Positions 44,450-52,336 of a DNA stretch of 64,000 nucleotides are shown one piece after another. Source of the DNA: Sphingobium sp. TKS (GTDB lineage Bacteria > Pseudomonadota > Alphaproteobacteria > Sphingomonadales > Sphingomonadaceae); NCBI RefSeq assembly GCF_001563265.1, contig NZ_CP005084.1, forward strand, positions 442,001-506,000. The letters run 5' to 3'. How positions within the stretch are numbered: the first letter of the stretch is position 1; every line of letters begins with the position of its first letter. The notes below the pieces were generated by a model. That model had not been told where the DNA came from and made no database searches. It saw nothing but the letters and a program-made list of their open reading frames with translations. Both the position numbers and the translations under genes were made by a program.

Positions 44450-45520
44450 CTATGCACCGGCTCGGACCGCCTGCCTCCATGCCAGGTCCATCAATTCGGG
44501 CAGAACCCGGACCCGCTCCCGCGCCTGGGACGAAGACGCCGTTCCCCGGATGACGCGGCCCTTGATGCCGTGAAAAATCGCCGCCAGCCGGAAAAAGTTG
44601 AAGGCGAGGTAGAATTCATAGCCGGGCAGCGACGCCTGTGCCGTACGCGCGCAATAAAGCGCGACATAATCCTCCTCGGACGGGATGCCGAGCGCCTGGA
44701 TATCCGCTCCGCCCAGACCGGCGACGATATGCGGCGGCATGCGGTACATCATCGCATTATAGGCGAAGTCGGCGCCGGGATGGCCCAAAGTCGAAAGCTC
44801 CCAGTCGAGAACCGCCAGCACCCGCGGTTCCGTTGGATGGAAGATCATGTTGTCGATGCGGAAATCGCCATGAATGATGGCGCTGCGATCGTCATCGGCC
44901 GGAATATGCGCGGGCAGCCATTCGATCAGCCGATCCATGTTCGGATCGCGCCCGGCGTCGCCGTCCTCCAGATATTGCTTCGACCAGCGCGCAATCTGCC
45001 GCTCGAAATAATTGCCGGGGCGGCCATAGTCGCCAAGGCCCACGCCCTCATAATCGACCATGTGAAGCTGGGCCATGGTCGCGTTCATCGCGTCGAAAAT
45101 GGCGGCGCGCTCGCCATTGCTCACGCCCGGCACGGTCGCGTCCCAGAAGATGCGGCCCTCGACCATATCCATGACGTAGAACCATGTGCCGATCACGCTG
45201 TCGTCCGTGCACAGGCCATGGACATGCGCCACGGGAAATCCCGCCTTTTCCAGGCCGGCGAGAACCTTCGCCTCGCGTTCGACCGCATGGGCGCCCTTCA
45301 AAAGCTGGCCGGGCGGCTTGCGGCGCAGCACATAGCCATGCCCCGGCGTGACGAGCTTATAGGTCGGATTGGACTGGCCGCCCTTGAATTGTTCGACCGA
45401 CATCGGACCGGCAAAGCCAGGCACATTGTCCGCCATCCAGCGCGAAAGCGATGCTTCATCGAAGGCAAAGCCTTCGCGGACCGGCGTCGTGCCGACATTA
45501 TCTTGCGCCTGCGCGCTCAT
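44450..45520 (-). CDS. Aminoglycoside-phosphotransferase-fold protein (ACAD10/11-type kinase domain)
   Basis: The 356-residue protein has the APH kinase fold: 'GGQSNPTYKLVTPGHGYVLR' (phosphate-binding region), 'AVEREAKVLAGLEKAGFPVA', the catalytic 'SAIIHGDFRIDNMIFHPTEP' and the metal-binding 'VLAVLDWELSTLGHPGADFA'. In mammals this domain is fused to the acyl-CoA dehydrogenases ACAD10/11, which act on 4-hydroxy fatty acids by phosphorylating the 4-OH. Here it overlaps the adjacent acyl-CoA dehydrogenase by four bases (ATGA), which implies the same partnership. Handling of a hydroxyacyl-CoA is therefore plausible. The start at 45520 is set by the overlap. Confidence 0.88.
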   Translation of the reverse strand: MSAQAQDNVGTTPVREGFAFDEASLSRWMADNVPGFAGPMSVEQFKGGQSNPTYKLVTPGHGYVLRRKPPGQLLKGAHAVEREAKVLAGLEKAGFPVAHVHGLCTDDSVIGTWFYVMDMVEGRIFWDATVPGVSNGERAAIFDAMNATMAQLHMVDYEGVGLGDYGRPGNYFERQIARWSKQYLEDGDAGRDPNMDRLIEWLPAHIPADDDRSAIIHGDFRIDNMIFHPTEPRVLAVLDWELSTLGHPGADFAYNAMMYRMPPHIVAGLGGADIQALGIPSEEDYVALYCARTAQASLPGYEFYLAFNFFRLAAIFHGIKGRVIRGTASSSQARERVRVLPELMDLAWRQAVRAGA

Positions 45521-46686
45521 GCCGCCGCCCCTTTGAGGAAATCGCGCTTGATGCCCTTGGCCAGGCTCCATTTATGCACTTCGGTCGGGCCGTCATAAAT
45601 GCGGAAGGCGCGGATTTCGCGAAAGATCTGCTCGACCACCGTATCCCCCGACACGCCCGTTCCGCCCATGACCTGCACGCAATTGTCAGCGATCTTCATC
45701 AGATGTTCCGACACCGCGACCTTGGTCATCGAGCTTTCTTTCGTGCCGAGCGATCCGGTGTCGAGCACGCCCGCGCACCAGTCGATCATCAACTCGCATT
45801 GCTGGAGCGCGATGCGGTTTTCCGCCAGCATAAACCCAACCCCTTCATGGTCTATCAGCAGCTTGCCGAAGGCTTGCCGCGTGCATGCATAAGCGGTGGC
45901 GATTTCCTGCGCGCGGATGCAGGCTCCCAGCCAGCGCATGCAATGGGAAAGCCGCGCCGGGCTGAGCCGCACCTGCGCATATTTGAAACCTTCGCCGGAC
46001 GCGCCCAGCATCTGGTCGGTGGGCACCCGCAAATCGGTGATTTCGATAATGGCATGACCGCCGGGCATCGAGCTGTCCATGGTGTCCAGCACGCGCTCGA
46101 TACGGATCGCCGGATCGGGCAGATCGACCAGGAACATGCACGCGCCATCGTCGGACTTCGCCATGACGATGCCGACCTTCGCCCCCTGCGCGCCGGTGAT
46201 GAACGCCTTTCGCCCGTTGATGACCCAATGATTGCCGTCGAGCCGGCAGGTGGTCGTCATCATCGAAGGATCGGAACCCGCGCCGCCCTCCCCGGCCGGT
46301 TCGGTCATGAAGAAGGCGGACCGCGCCTCGCCCGCCACCAGCGGCTTGAGGAAACGGCGCTTCTGTTCGGCGCTGGCGACATGGCCGATCAGATACATGT
46401 TGCCTTCATCGGGCGCCATGGTGTTGCAGGCGATCGGGCCGAATGGAGACAGGCCGGACCGGATCAGCACCATGGCCGTTTCGCGCTGCGTCAAATGCGA
46501 CCCGTCGGGCAATATGTGCGGGGTGAGCACGCCGGCCTGACGCGCCTTTTCCCGCATCTCCCACACCATATCCTCCGGCGGACCATGGCCGTGGACCTCG
46601 AAACGGGGGTCTTTCTCATAGGGAATGATCGTTTCGCGGACGAAGTTTTCGACCTTCGCCGCGATCTCTTGCGCGCGTTGCGTCAT
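45517..46686 (-). CDS. Acyl-CoA dehydrogenase (ACAD10/11-type)
   Basis: The 389-residue FAD-dependent dehydrogenase contains 'MTEPAGEGGAGSDPSMMTTT', 'NGRKAFITGAQGAKVGIVMA', 'VQVMGGTGVSGDTVVEQIFR' and 'EIRAFRIYDGPTEVHKWSLA'. The residue usually Glu in 'YEGT' is Asp ('YDGPTEVH'), as is common in the group related to mammalian ACAD10/11. The gene overlaps the kinase-fold gene by four bases, so the two likely act together on a hydroxylated acyl-CoA. It is second in the operon behind an SDR. Confidence 0.92.
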   Translation of the reverse strand: MTQRAQEIAAKVENFVRETIIPYEKDPRFEVHGHGPPEDMVWEMREKARQAGVLTPHILPDGSHLTQRETAMVLIRSGLSPFGPIACNTMAPDEGNMYLIGHVASAEQKRRFLKPLVAGEARSAFFMTEPAGEGGAGSDPSMMTTTCRLDGNHWVINGRKAFITGAQGAKVGIVMAKSDDGACMFLVDLPDPAIRIERVLDTMDSSMPGGHAIIEITDLRVPTDQMLGASGEGFKYAQVRLSPARLSHCMRWLGACIRAQEIATAYACTRQAFGKLLIDHEGVGFMLAENRIALQQCELMIDWCAGVLDTGSLGTKESSMTKVAVSEHLMKIADNCVQVMGGTGVSGDTVVEQIFREIRAFRIYDGPTEVHKWSLAKGIKRDFLKGAAA

Positions 46687-46710
46687 GCGTCTCTCTTTCT
46701 GCCGGAGGGG

Positions 46711-47463
46711 TTACAGGGTGCTGACCAGATGGCCGCCGTCGACTTCGATGACGGACCCGGTCATGTAGGAGGACAGGTCGGACGCCAGCAGCAGCAGCGG
46801 CCCGTCCAGTTCCTGCAAATTGCCCAGGCGCCGCTGCGGGATGCGCCTGATCATCGCCTTGCCCGCCTCGCTTGCCCAGAAGTCGGCGTTGAGTTCAGTC
46901 TCAAGATAGCCCGGCGCCAGCGCGTTCACCCGGATGCCAAGGCGCGCCCATTCGAGCGCGAGGGTTTTCGTCATCTGGATCGCCCCGGATTTGGACACCG
47001 CATAGGAAACGACGCCGCCCGCTTGCCTGATGCCCAGAATGGACGCGATATTGATGATGGAACCGCCCTTTTGCCGCGCCTCCATAGCCCTGGCGGCCGC
47101 CTGCGACATCAGGAACATGCCCTTGAGGTTGGTGTCGATCACCGCGTCCCAATCCGCTTCGCCATGGCTGAGCGCGGGGCCATCGCGCACGATGCCGGCA
47201 TTGTTGACGAGGATGTCCATCCGCTCCAATGCGGGCGTCGCTGCCGAAATGCTCGCCATATCGGACACGTCGAGCGCGATGGCGGAGCATTTGCCGCCGG
47301 CCGCGACAATGGACCCGGCGACATCGGCCAGCGCCTCCTGACGGCGGGCGCCGACGATGACCTCCGCGCCCGCTTCCGCCAGCACCTTGGCGAAATGGGC
47401 GCCAAGACCACCCGAAGCGCCCGTGACCAGAGCAACCTTCCCTTCAAGATTCCATCGACTCAT
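46711..47463 (-). CDS. SDR-family oxidoreductase, first gene of the beta-oxidation operon
   Basis: The 250-residue short-chain dehydrogenase has 'VALVTGASGGLGAHFAKVLA', 'DILVNNAGIVRDGPALSHGE', the catalytic Ser in 'GSIINIASILGIRQAGGVVS' and 'YAVSKSGAIQMTKTLALEWA' with Tyr and Lys. It resembles NAD(P)-dependent 3-oxoacyl reductase-type or secondary-alcohol dehydrogenases. The gene heads the operon ending at 39327 and is divergent from the GntR gene, with TGGAAC repeats between them. The exact substrate cannot be read. Confidence 0.92.
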   Translation of the reverse strand: MSRWNLEGKVALVTGASGGLGAHFAKVLAEAGAEVIVGARRQEALADVAGSIVAAGGKCSAIALDVSDMASISAATPALERMDILVNNAGIVRDGPALSHGEADWDAVIDTNLKGMFLMSQAAARAMEARQKGGSIINIASILGIRQAGGVVSYAVSKSGAIQMTKTLALEWARLGIRVNALAPGYLETELNADFWASEAGKAMIRRIPQRRLGNLQELDGPLLLLASDLSSYMTGSVIEVDGGHLVSTL

Positions 47464-47478
47464 TCGGCACCTCTCGGT

Positions 47479-47518
47479 TGTTCAAATGGAACATTATTGT
47501 GGAACAATCAATTGGAAC
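47479..47518. promoter_or_regulatory. Putative GntR operator array (TGGAAC repeats)
   Basis: The 90-base divergent region holds TGTTC-N5-GAACA (47479-47493) and ATTGT-GGA-ACAAT (47496-47508). TGGAAC occurs three times, at 47487, 47500 and 47513, exactly 13 bases apart. This is a likely binding region for the adjacent GntR protein. Confidence 0.6.
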
Positions 47519-47553
47519 TTGAGCATCCCCCCGATTGTGCCCATAGAAGCGGA

Positions 47554-48219
47554 ATGCTGACCAACGACGCGAACACCGGAGAAACGAAGGCCGGTTCTTC
47601 CCAACGGGTCTATCGCGGCATCCTGCGCGATCTGGAGGAGGGAAGGATGGTTCCGGGCCAGCGTTTGGCCGAAACGGAACTGGCGGCTCTTTATGGCGTG
47701 GGACGAAACGCCGTGCGGGAGGCCATTCAGCGCCTGAGTGGACGAGGCGTGATCGACCTGAATCCGCACCGCTCGCCCGCCATACGCTTGCTGAGCATGG
47801 ACGAAACGCTCGAAGTGCTGGAGGTGGCCGAAGCGATGACCGCATTGGCGACCCGTTCGGCGGCAATGCATTATCACGAAGACCAGCACGGCGAATTGCT
47901 GCGCTCGACGCTAGCGATGGTGATCGAAGCAGACGTCCATGACGAACCCGGCATGTTCAGCCGGGCACGCCGCCATTTCTACCGCGCGCTGCTCACGATC
48001 GGTGGCAATCGCGAGCTGCAGCGCCTGTTCCCGGCCATCAGCATGCACATCATCCACGCCCAATATCAGGGCCGGCAGCTCCGCAGCATCCGGCTCGCGG
48101 ACTATCGCTCGATCGTCGACGCCATCGTAAGGCGAGATTCCGTCACGGCCGAAAAAGCCGGGCACGATCATGTGCGGCATGTTCGGCAGATCATCATGGC
48201 GACACCCCGCCGCCCGTAA
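47554..48219 (+). CDS. GntR-family regulator (FadR/FCD subfamily)
   Basis: The 221-residue regulator has an N-terminal winged helix, 'VYRGILRDLEEGRMVPGQRL' and 'AETELAALYGVGRNAVREAI', followed by 'QRLSGRGVIDLNPHRSPAIR'. An all-helical FCD ligand domain comes next, with 'ARRHFYRALLTIGGNRELQR' and a His-rich C-terminus 'KAGHDHVRHVRQIIMA' that probably binds a metal. It is divergent from the six-gene operon and presumably represses it until an acyl-CoA or acid ligand appears. The ATG at 47554 follows GAAGCGGA. A longer open frame to 45451 is antisense overlap. Confidence 0.9.
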   Translation: MLTNDANTGETKAGSSQRVYRGILRDLEEGRMVPGQRLAETELAALYGVGRNAVREAIQRLSGRGVIDLNPHRSPAIRLLSMDETLEVLEVAEAMTALATRSAAMHYHEDQHGELLRSTLAMVIEADVHDEPGMFSRARRHFYRALLTIGGNRELQRLFPAISMHIIHAQYQGRQLRSIRLADYRSIVDAIVRRDSVTAEKAGHDHVRHVRQIIMATPRRP

Positions 48220-48332
48220 GACGCGGAAACTTCAGCTAGGCATCGCCAATCGAAGGCCAGCCGCCGGATGCGCTCGCGTCAGTTGCCGTCGCATTAACGT
48301 TCCTGAAACCCGCCCGCGCGCATAAACGAAAA

Positions 48333-49043
48333 ATGCCTATTCACGCGATAGTAGATCAGCCCCCGAAGTCCGACAACAGGCGCGGAGCCGCTCGCTGGCG
48401 CATTCGCCTCGAACTGCCCAACACGCTGGACGAAACAAGCGCGAATGTCGTAATCCACGACATCTCCACGGCCGGCATGCTCATCGACACCAAGTCTCAG
48501 CTCAAGATCGGGCAAAGCGTCATGGTGTCCTTGCCCGATGCCGACAAAGTCGCCGCGCATGTCGTCTGGCAAAATGAGTCGCTGTTCGGTTGCCGTTTCG
48601 ATCAACCGCTGCCGCAAGGGGTGGTGAGTGCGGTGCGGCTGCGCAGCCCGAGCCGCGATGAGGCAAAACCCATTGCAGATCGACCCGAGGCGACCGTTGC
48701 GGAGGGGCTGCCCGAACGCCTGCGTCGATTGCGGCAGGAACGGGGTCTGAGCCGCGCCGCCCTGTCCGAGCAGACGGGGTTCAGCAAACCCACCATCTGG
48801 GGATGGGAAACGGGCAGGACCATGCCGCGAAAGGACAATTTGCACATTTTGTCGGGTATTTTCGGCCTGACCGAACAGCAATTGCTTTTCGGCAAGGACA
48901 ATTCTCCGCTTCCTGAAGGGAAGAAAGCATCCCCCGAACCTTACGCCAAGTCGCTCAAAGATATTATCGATCTGTCGAAAACGAAAATTGCCGAAGCGGC
49001 GGGCGTGAATAAGTTCAAGGTTCACATCTATATCGAATATTAG
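48333..49043 (+). CDS. PilZ domain fused to an XRE-type helix-turn-helix
   Basis: The 236-residue protein combines two modules. Residues about 15-105 form a PilZ domain with the arginine motif in 'NRRGAARWRIRLELP' and the D-x-S-x-x-G signature in 'VVIHDISTAGMLIDTK', which together suggest cyclic-di-GMP binding. Residues about 125-185 form an XRE helix-turn-helix: 'LPERLRRLRQERGLSRAALS', 'EQTGFSKPTIWGWETGRTMP'. A short tail ends 'KFKVHIYIEY'. It could be a transcription factor responsive to cyclic-di-GMP. It is monocistronic and faces the TetR at 49094. Confidence 0.85.
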   Translation: MPIHAIVDQPPKSDNRRGAARWRIRLELPNTLDETSANVVIHDISTAGMLIDTKSQLKIGQSVMVSLPDADKVAAHVVWQNESLFGCRFDQPLPQGVVSAVRLRSPSRDEAKPIADRPEATVAEGLPERLRRLRQERGLSRAALSEQTGFSKPTIWGWETGRTMPRKDNLHILSGIFGLTEQQLLFGKDNSPLPEGKKASPEPYAKSLKDIIDLSKTKIAEAAGVNKFKVHIYIEY

Positions 49044-49093
49044 CATTGGTCGATACGGTGGCGGCACTGTCGCCAACGTCCCTCCACCAAGGA

Positions 49094-49675
49094 TTATTCG
49101 TGCCGAAAGACGGCAACGATCTGCGCGGCCATCTCGCCCGGCGTGAGCCGGCCAGGCCGATACCAGTCCGCCATGCCGTTCAGTTGAACCAGAAGCAGAT
49201 TGCGATAGACTGGCCGATCGATATGCGGCGGCAGCGGAAGCTCCTCCACCAGCGACCGGAACAGCCCCTCGAACCGGTCGCGCCGCGCGATCAGTTGTTT
49301 GCGGACATCATCGGGCACCTCCCGAAAATCGTTCATCATCGGCGTCGTCAGCGAATCGGGGGCGAGTTGAATGTCCAGCAACGTCGCGCAGGCCGCCGTC
49401 AGCTTCGCCCATGGATCGGATTGCGCCCCGACGGCTTCGGCTATCTGTTCCTCCGCCCCGTCGAGCGCGGCATTGTGCAGCTCGACGAACAGCGCATCCT
49501 TCGACTTGATATGATGGTAGAGCGAACCGCCCAGCACGCCCGCCTGCTCGCCAATGTCCCGCATGGACGTTCCGCGATAGCCCTTTTTGGCGAATAGCTG
49601 GGCCGCAATCTCCAGAATCTGGCGGCGGCGCGCCGACCCCTCATCGGTCGATCCGGATAGAATAGGCTTTGTCAT
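49094..49675 (-). CDS. TetR-family transcriptional regulator (4)
   Basis: The regulator of about 193 residues has 'RRRQILEIAAQLFAKKGYRG', 'TSMRDIGEQAGVLGGSLYHH', 'IKSKDALFVELHNAALDGAE' and a C-terminal 'GMADWYRPGRLTPGEMAAQI', which is shared with TetR 3. This is the KstR2/TetR_C_17-type arrangement often found near acyl-CoA catabolic genes, but that is only an impression. The frame is open up to 49816; the ATG at 49675 gives the usual N-terminal length, although its ribosome binding site is poor. It is divergent from the ECF sigma gene. Confidence 0.82.
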   Translation of the reverse strand: MTKPILSGSTDEGSARRRQILEIAAQLFAKKGYRGTSMRDIGEQAGVLGGSLYHHIKSKDALFVELHNAALDGAEEQIAEAVGAQSDPWAKLTAACATLLDIQLAPDSLTTPMMNDFREVPDDVRKQLIARRDRFEGLFRSLVEELPLPPHIDRPVYRNLLLVQLNGMADWYRPGRLTPGEMAAQIVAVFRHE

Positions 49676-49841
49676 CACGACCGGCGCTAGCACATCCTTG
49701 AAAGCCCGCGAAGCCTCTGTTCCGGATAAGTGGAACAGGCGCTTCATCTTTGCTAGCTCTGTCGGAATGTCGGGGGCTGGCCGGAAAGATGGGAGTGCAG
49801 GGCCGCCGGCCGTCATGGGCGGCGGGATGCGGCCCTGACCG

Positions 49842-50387
49842 ATGGATGACCCGTCCTATTTCCCGGACAGCCTCTTGGTCGCCGCGGCGGTCGACGGCGA
49901 CCGCAAGGCTTTCGAAACCTTGCTACGGAGGCATTATGACCGGATTCACGGGCTCGCCTGGCAGTTGACCGGCTCGCGCAGCGATGCCGACGACATCACG
50001 CAGGAAGTGTGCTGCACCCTGGTCGAGAAGATCGGCAGCTTTCGCGGGGAGGCAAAGTTCACCACCTGGCTCTGCGGCATCGTCTATAATGCCTGCCGCG
50101 ACCTGCGCCGCCGCAAGCGCTCCTTCAGTGGCTTTGCCGAGCGGCTGGCGGTGATCGCCGGACTGACGCCCGCGCCGGACGGCCGCGATCTGCACGACGC
50201 CATCTGGCTCAAAAGCGCGATCGCCCGACTGAAGCCCGCCTATCGGGACACGGCGGTGCTGATCGCCGGTCAACAGCTTACCCATGCGGAAGCTGCCCCA
50301 CTGCTGGGGGTAAGCGAGTCCACCGTCGCGTGGCGGATGCACGAAATCCGACGATTGCTGTCTTTCGACAAAGCGCAGGCGCGTTAG
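49842..50387 (+). CDS. ECF-subfamily RNA polymerase sigma factor
   Basis: The 181-residue sigma factor has region 2, '[20 protein letters not shown]' and '[20 protein letters not shown]', '[20 protein letters not shown]', and region 4, '[20 protein letters not shown]' with '[18 protein letters not shown]'. It is followed in the same direction by a VWA-domain lipoprotein and a TPR membrane protein, an arrangement in which the membrane proteins probably sense the envelope and control the sigma factor. Its promoter targets are unknown. Confidence 0.9.
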   Translation: MDDPSYFPDSLLVAAAVDGDRKAFETLLRRHYDRIHGLAWQLTGSRSDADDITQEVCCTLVEKIGSFRGEAKFTTWLCGIVYNACRDLRRRKRSFSGFAERLAVIAGLTPAPDGRDLHDAIWLKSAIARLKPAYRDTAVLIAGQQLTHAEAAPLLGVSESTVAWRMHEIRRLLSFDKAQAR

Positions 50388-50495
50388 CTCACGCCCCTCC
50401 GGAAAAAATTTTCTCAACCTCCCAAGCTTTCCCCCTTGAGCCGCGTCCCAGTGACTGACGGATGATCTGCGCCGTCTCCATCATGGGAGAATTTT

Positions 50496-52199
50496 ATGTC
50501 TCGCTTCCTTCCTTCCATCGCCACAGGGTTGATGTGCTTGGCCCTGGCTTCCTGTGCCGGTCAGGGGACGCACGAAATGGCAGCGCCGAACGCCCCCGCA
50601 CCGGCTGAGGAAATCGTCGTTACCTCCCAGCGGGCCGACAGCGCCGGCGGCGCATACCAGACCCGCAAGGCCAATGGAGCGGTTCGGGCGGAACCGGCAT
50701 ATGCCCCTCCACCCCCTGCGCCGATGCTCGCCATGCCGGAGCGCAGGCCGTGGCCGCCCGCTTATCATGACGTCGGGCGCGACACATTCGTGAACAAGGA
50801 GGAGAACCGCTTCCAGATCGTCCGGGAACAGCCGGTTTCGACCTTCTCCATCGATGTCGACACCGCATCCTATTCCTTCGTGCGCGCGTCGCTCAACCAG
50901 AATGTCCTGCCGCAACCCGCCGCCGTCCGGCCGGAGGAGATGATCAACTATTTCCCCTATGATTATGCCGCGCCGCGCAGCGTGGCCCAGCCCTTCACGA
51001 CCAATGTCGCGGTCTTCCCCAGCCCCTGGACGGCAGGACGCAAGCTCGTCCGCATCGGCATTCGCGGCTATGCGGTCCAGCGCGCCGTGCGGCCCCGCGC
51101 CAATCTGGTGTTCCTGATCGACACCTCCGGATCGATGAACGAGCCCAACAAGCTGCCGCTGGTGAAGCAATCCCTGTCCATGCTGGTCGGCCAGCTCGAC
51201 CCCAATGACCATGTCGCCATCGTCACCTATGCGGGCAGCGCCGGGACCGCGCTGGAACCCACGCCGGTCAGCCAGAAGCACAGAATATTGGAGGTCATCA
51301 ACCGCCTTGGCGCGGGCGGCGGCACGGCGGGGGCGGAGGGCGTTCGCCAGGCCTATGCGCTGGCTGCCGCCAATCTGGACCCGGCGGGCGTCAACCGGGT
51401 GATGCTGGCCACGGACGGCGATTTCAACATCGGCATCACCAATGTCGATGAGTTGAAGGGCTTTGTCGAACGCGAGCGGAACAAGGGAATTTTCCTGTCC
51501 GTCCTTGGCTTTGGCATGGGCAATTACAATGACGCGCTGATGCAGGCGCTGGCGCAGAACGGCAATGGCGCCGCCGCCTATATCGACACCCTCAGCGAAG
51601 CGCGCAAGATGCTGGTGGAGGAGGCCGGCTCCACCCTCTTCCCGATCGCCAAGGATGTGAAGATCCAGGTCGAATTCAACCCCGCGACCGTCGCGGAATA
51701 TCGGCTGATCGGCTATGAAACGCGGATGCTGAACCGGGAGGATTTCGACAATGACCGGGTCGATGCAGGCGATGTCGGATCGGGCCAGACGGTGACGGCG
51801 CTCTATGAAATCGTGCCGGTGGGCGGTCCCCGCGCCGTCCCCGACCTGCGCTACGCCCCGTCAGCCAGAGCGCCAGCCGGGAGCGCAAGCGAATATGGCT
51901 TCGTCAAGATCCGCTACAAGGCGCCCAAATCGGATCGGAGCCAATTGATCGCGACCCCGATCAACCGGGCCGTGGAATTCGCCCGCTTCGAAAATGCGCC
52001 GCTCGATGCCCGCTTTGCGACCGGCGTGGCGGCCTTTGCCGAATTGCTGCGGGGCGGGCGCTATGGCGGATCGCTGAGCTATGACGATGTGCTGCGCATC
52101 GCTACGGCAGCGCGCGGCGCCGATCCATTCGGCTATCGCGGCGAATTCATCCAGTTGGTCCGCACCGCCAGGACGGCTGCCTCCATGCAACCACTTTGA
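50496..52199 (+). CDS. VWA-domain lipoprotein (YfbK-like)
   Basis: The 567-residue protein is exported as a lipoprotein (lipobox 'LALASCAG' at about residues 15-22). A YfbK N-terminal domain runs to about residue 200, e.g. 'FSIDVDTASYSFVRASLNQN' and 'PEEMINYFPYDY'. The von Willebrand A domain has an intact MIDAS motif 'FLIDTSGSMNEPNKLPLVKQ' and 'MLATDGDFNIGITNVDEL'. A DUF3520-like C-terminus ends 'FGYRGEFIQLVRTA'. Close to the N-terminus, 'EEIVVTSQRAD' resembles the TonB-receptor plug start. It lies between an ECF sigma and a TPR protein and may act in envelope signalling. Confidence 0.88.
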   Translation: MSRFLPSIATGLMCLALASCAGQGTHEMAAPNAPAPAEEIVVTSQRADSAGGAYQTRKANGAVRAEPAYAPPPPAPMLAMPERRPWPPAYHDVGRDTFVNKEENRFQIVREQPVSTFSIDVDTASYSFVRASLNQNVLPQPAAVRPEEMINYFPYDYAAPRSVAQPFTTNVAVFPSPWTAGRKLVRIGIRGYAVQRAVRPRANLVFLIDTSGSMNEPNKLPLVKQSLSMLVGQLDPNDHVAIVTYAGSAGTALEPTPVSQKHRILEVINRLGAGGGTAGAEGVRQAYALAAANLDPAGVNRVMLATDGDFNIGITNVDELKGFVERERNKGIFLSVLGFGMGNYNDALMQALAQNGNGAAAYIDTLSEARKMLVEEAGSTLFPIAKDVKIQVEFNPATVAEYRLIGYETRMLNREDFDNDRVDAGDVGSGQTVTALYEIVPVGGPRAVPDLRYAPSARAPAGSASEYGFVKIRYKAPKSDRSQLIATPINRAVEFARFENAPLDARFATGVAAFAELLRGGRYGGSLSYDDVLRIATAARGADPFGYRGEFIQLVRTARTAASMQPL

Positions 52200-52336
52200 T
52201 CGGGAAGGGGGCTAGTCAGGGAAAACCGGCCCCTTTCGCACCGCAACGCTTTGCCGCATAAGACCAGCCTATGTACCCGCCCGCCTCTCCTGATCCGACG
52301 CAAGGCCCGTCCCGCAAGGATGACAGGAAGCCGTAA

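Noticed and set aside
45451..48219. A 922-codon plus-strand open frame ending with the GntR protein
   Set aside because: Only the last 221 codons are real (GntR from 47554); the rest is antisense to the SDR and acyl-CoA dehydrogenase genes.
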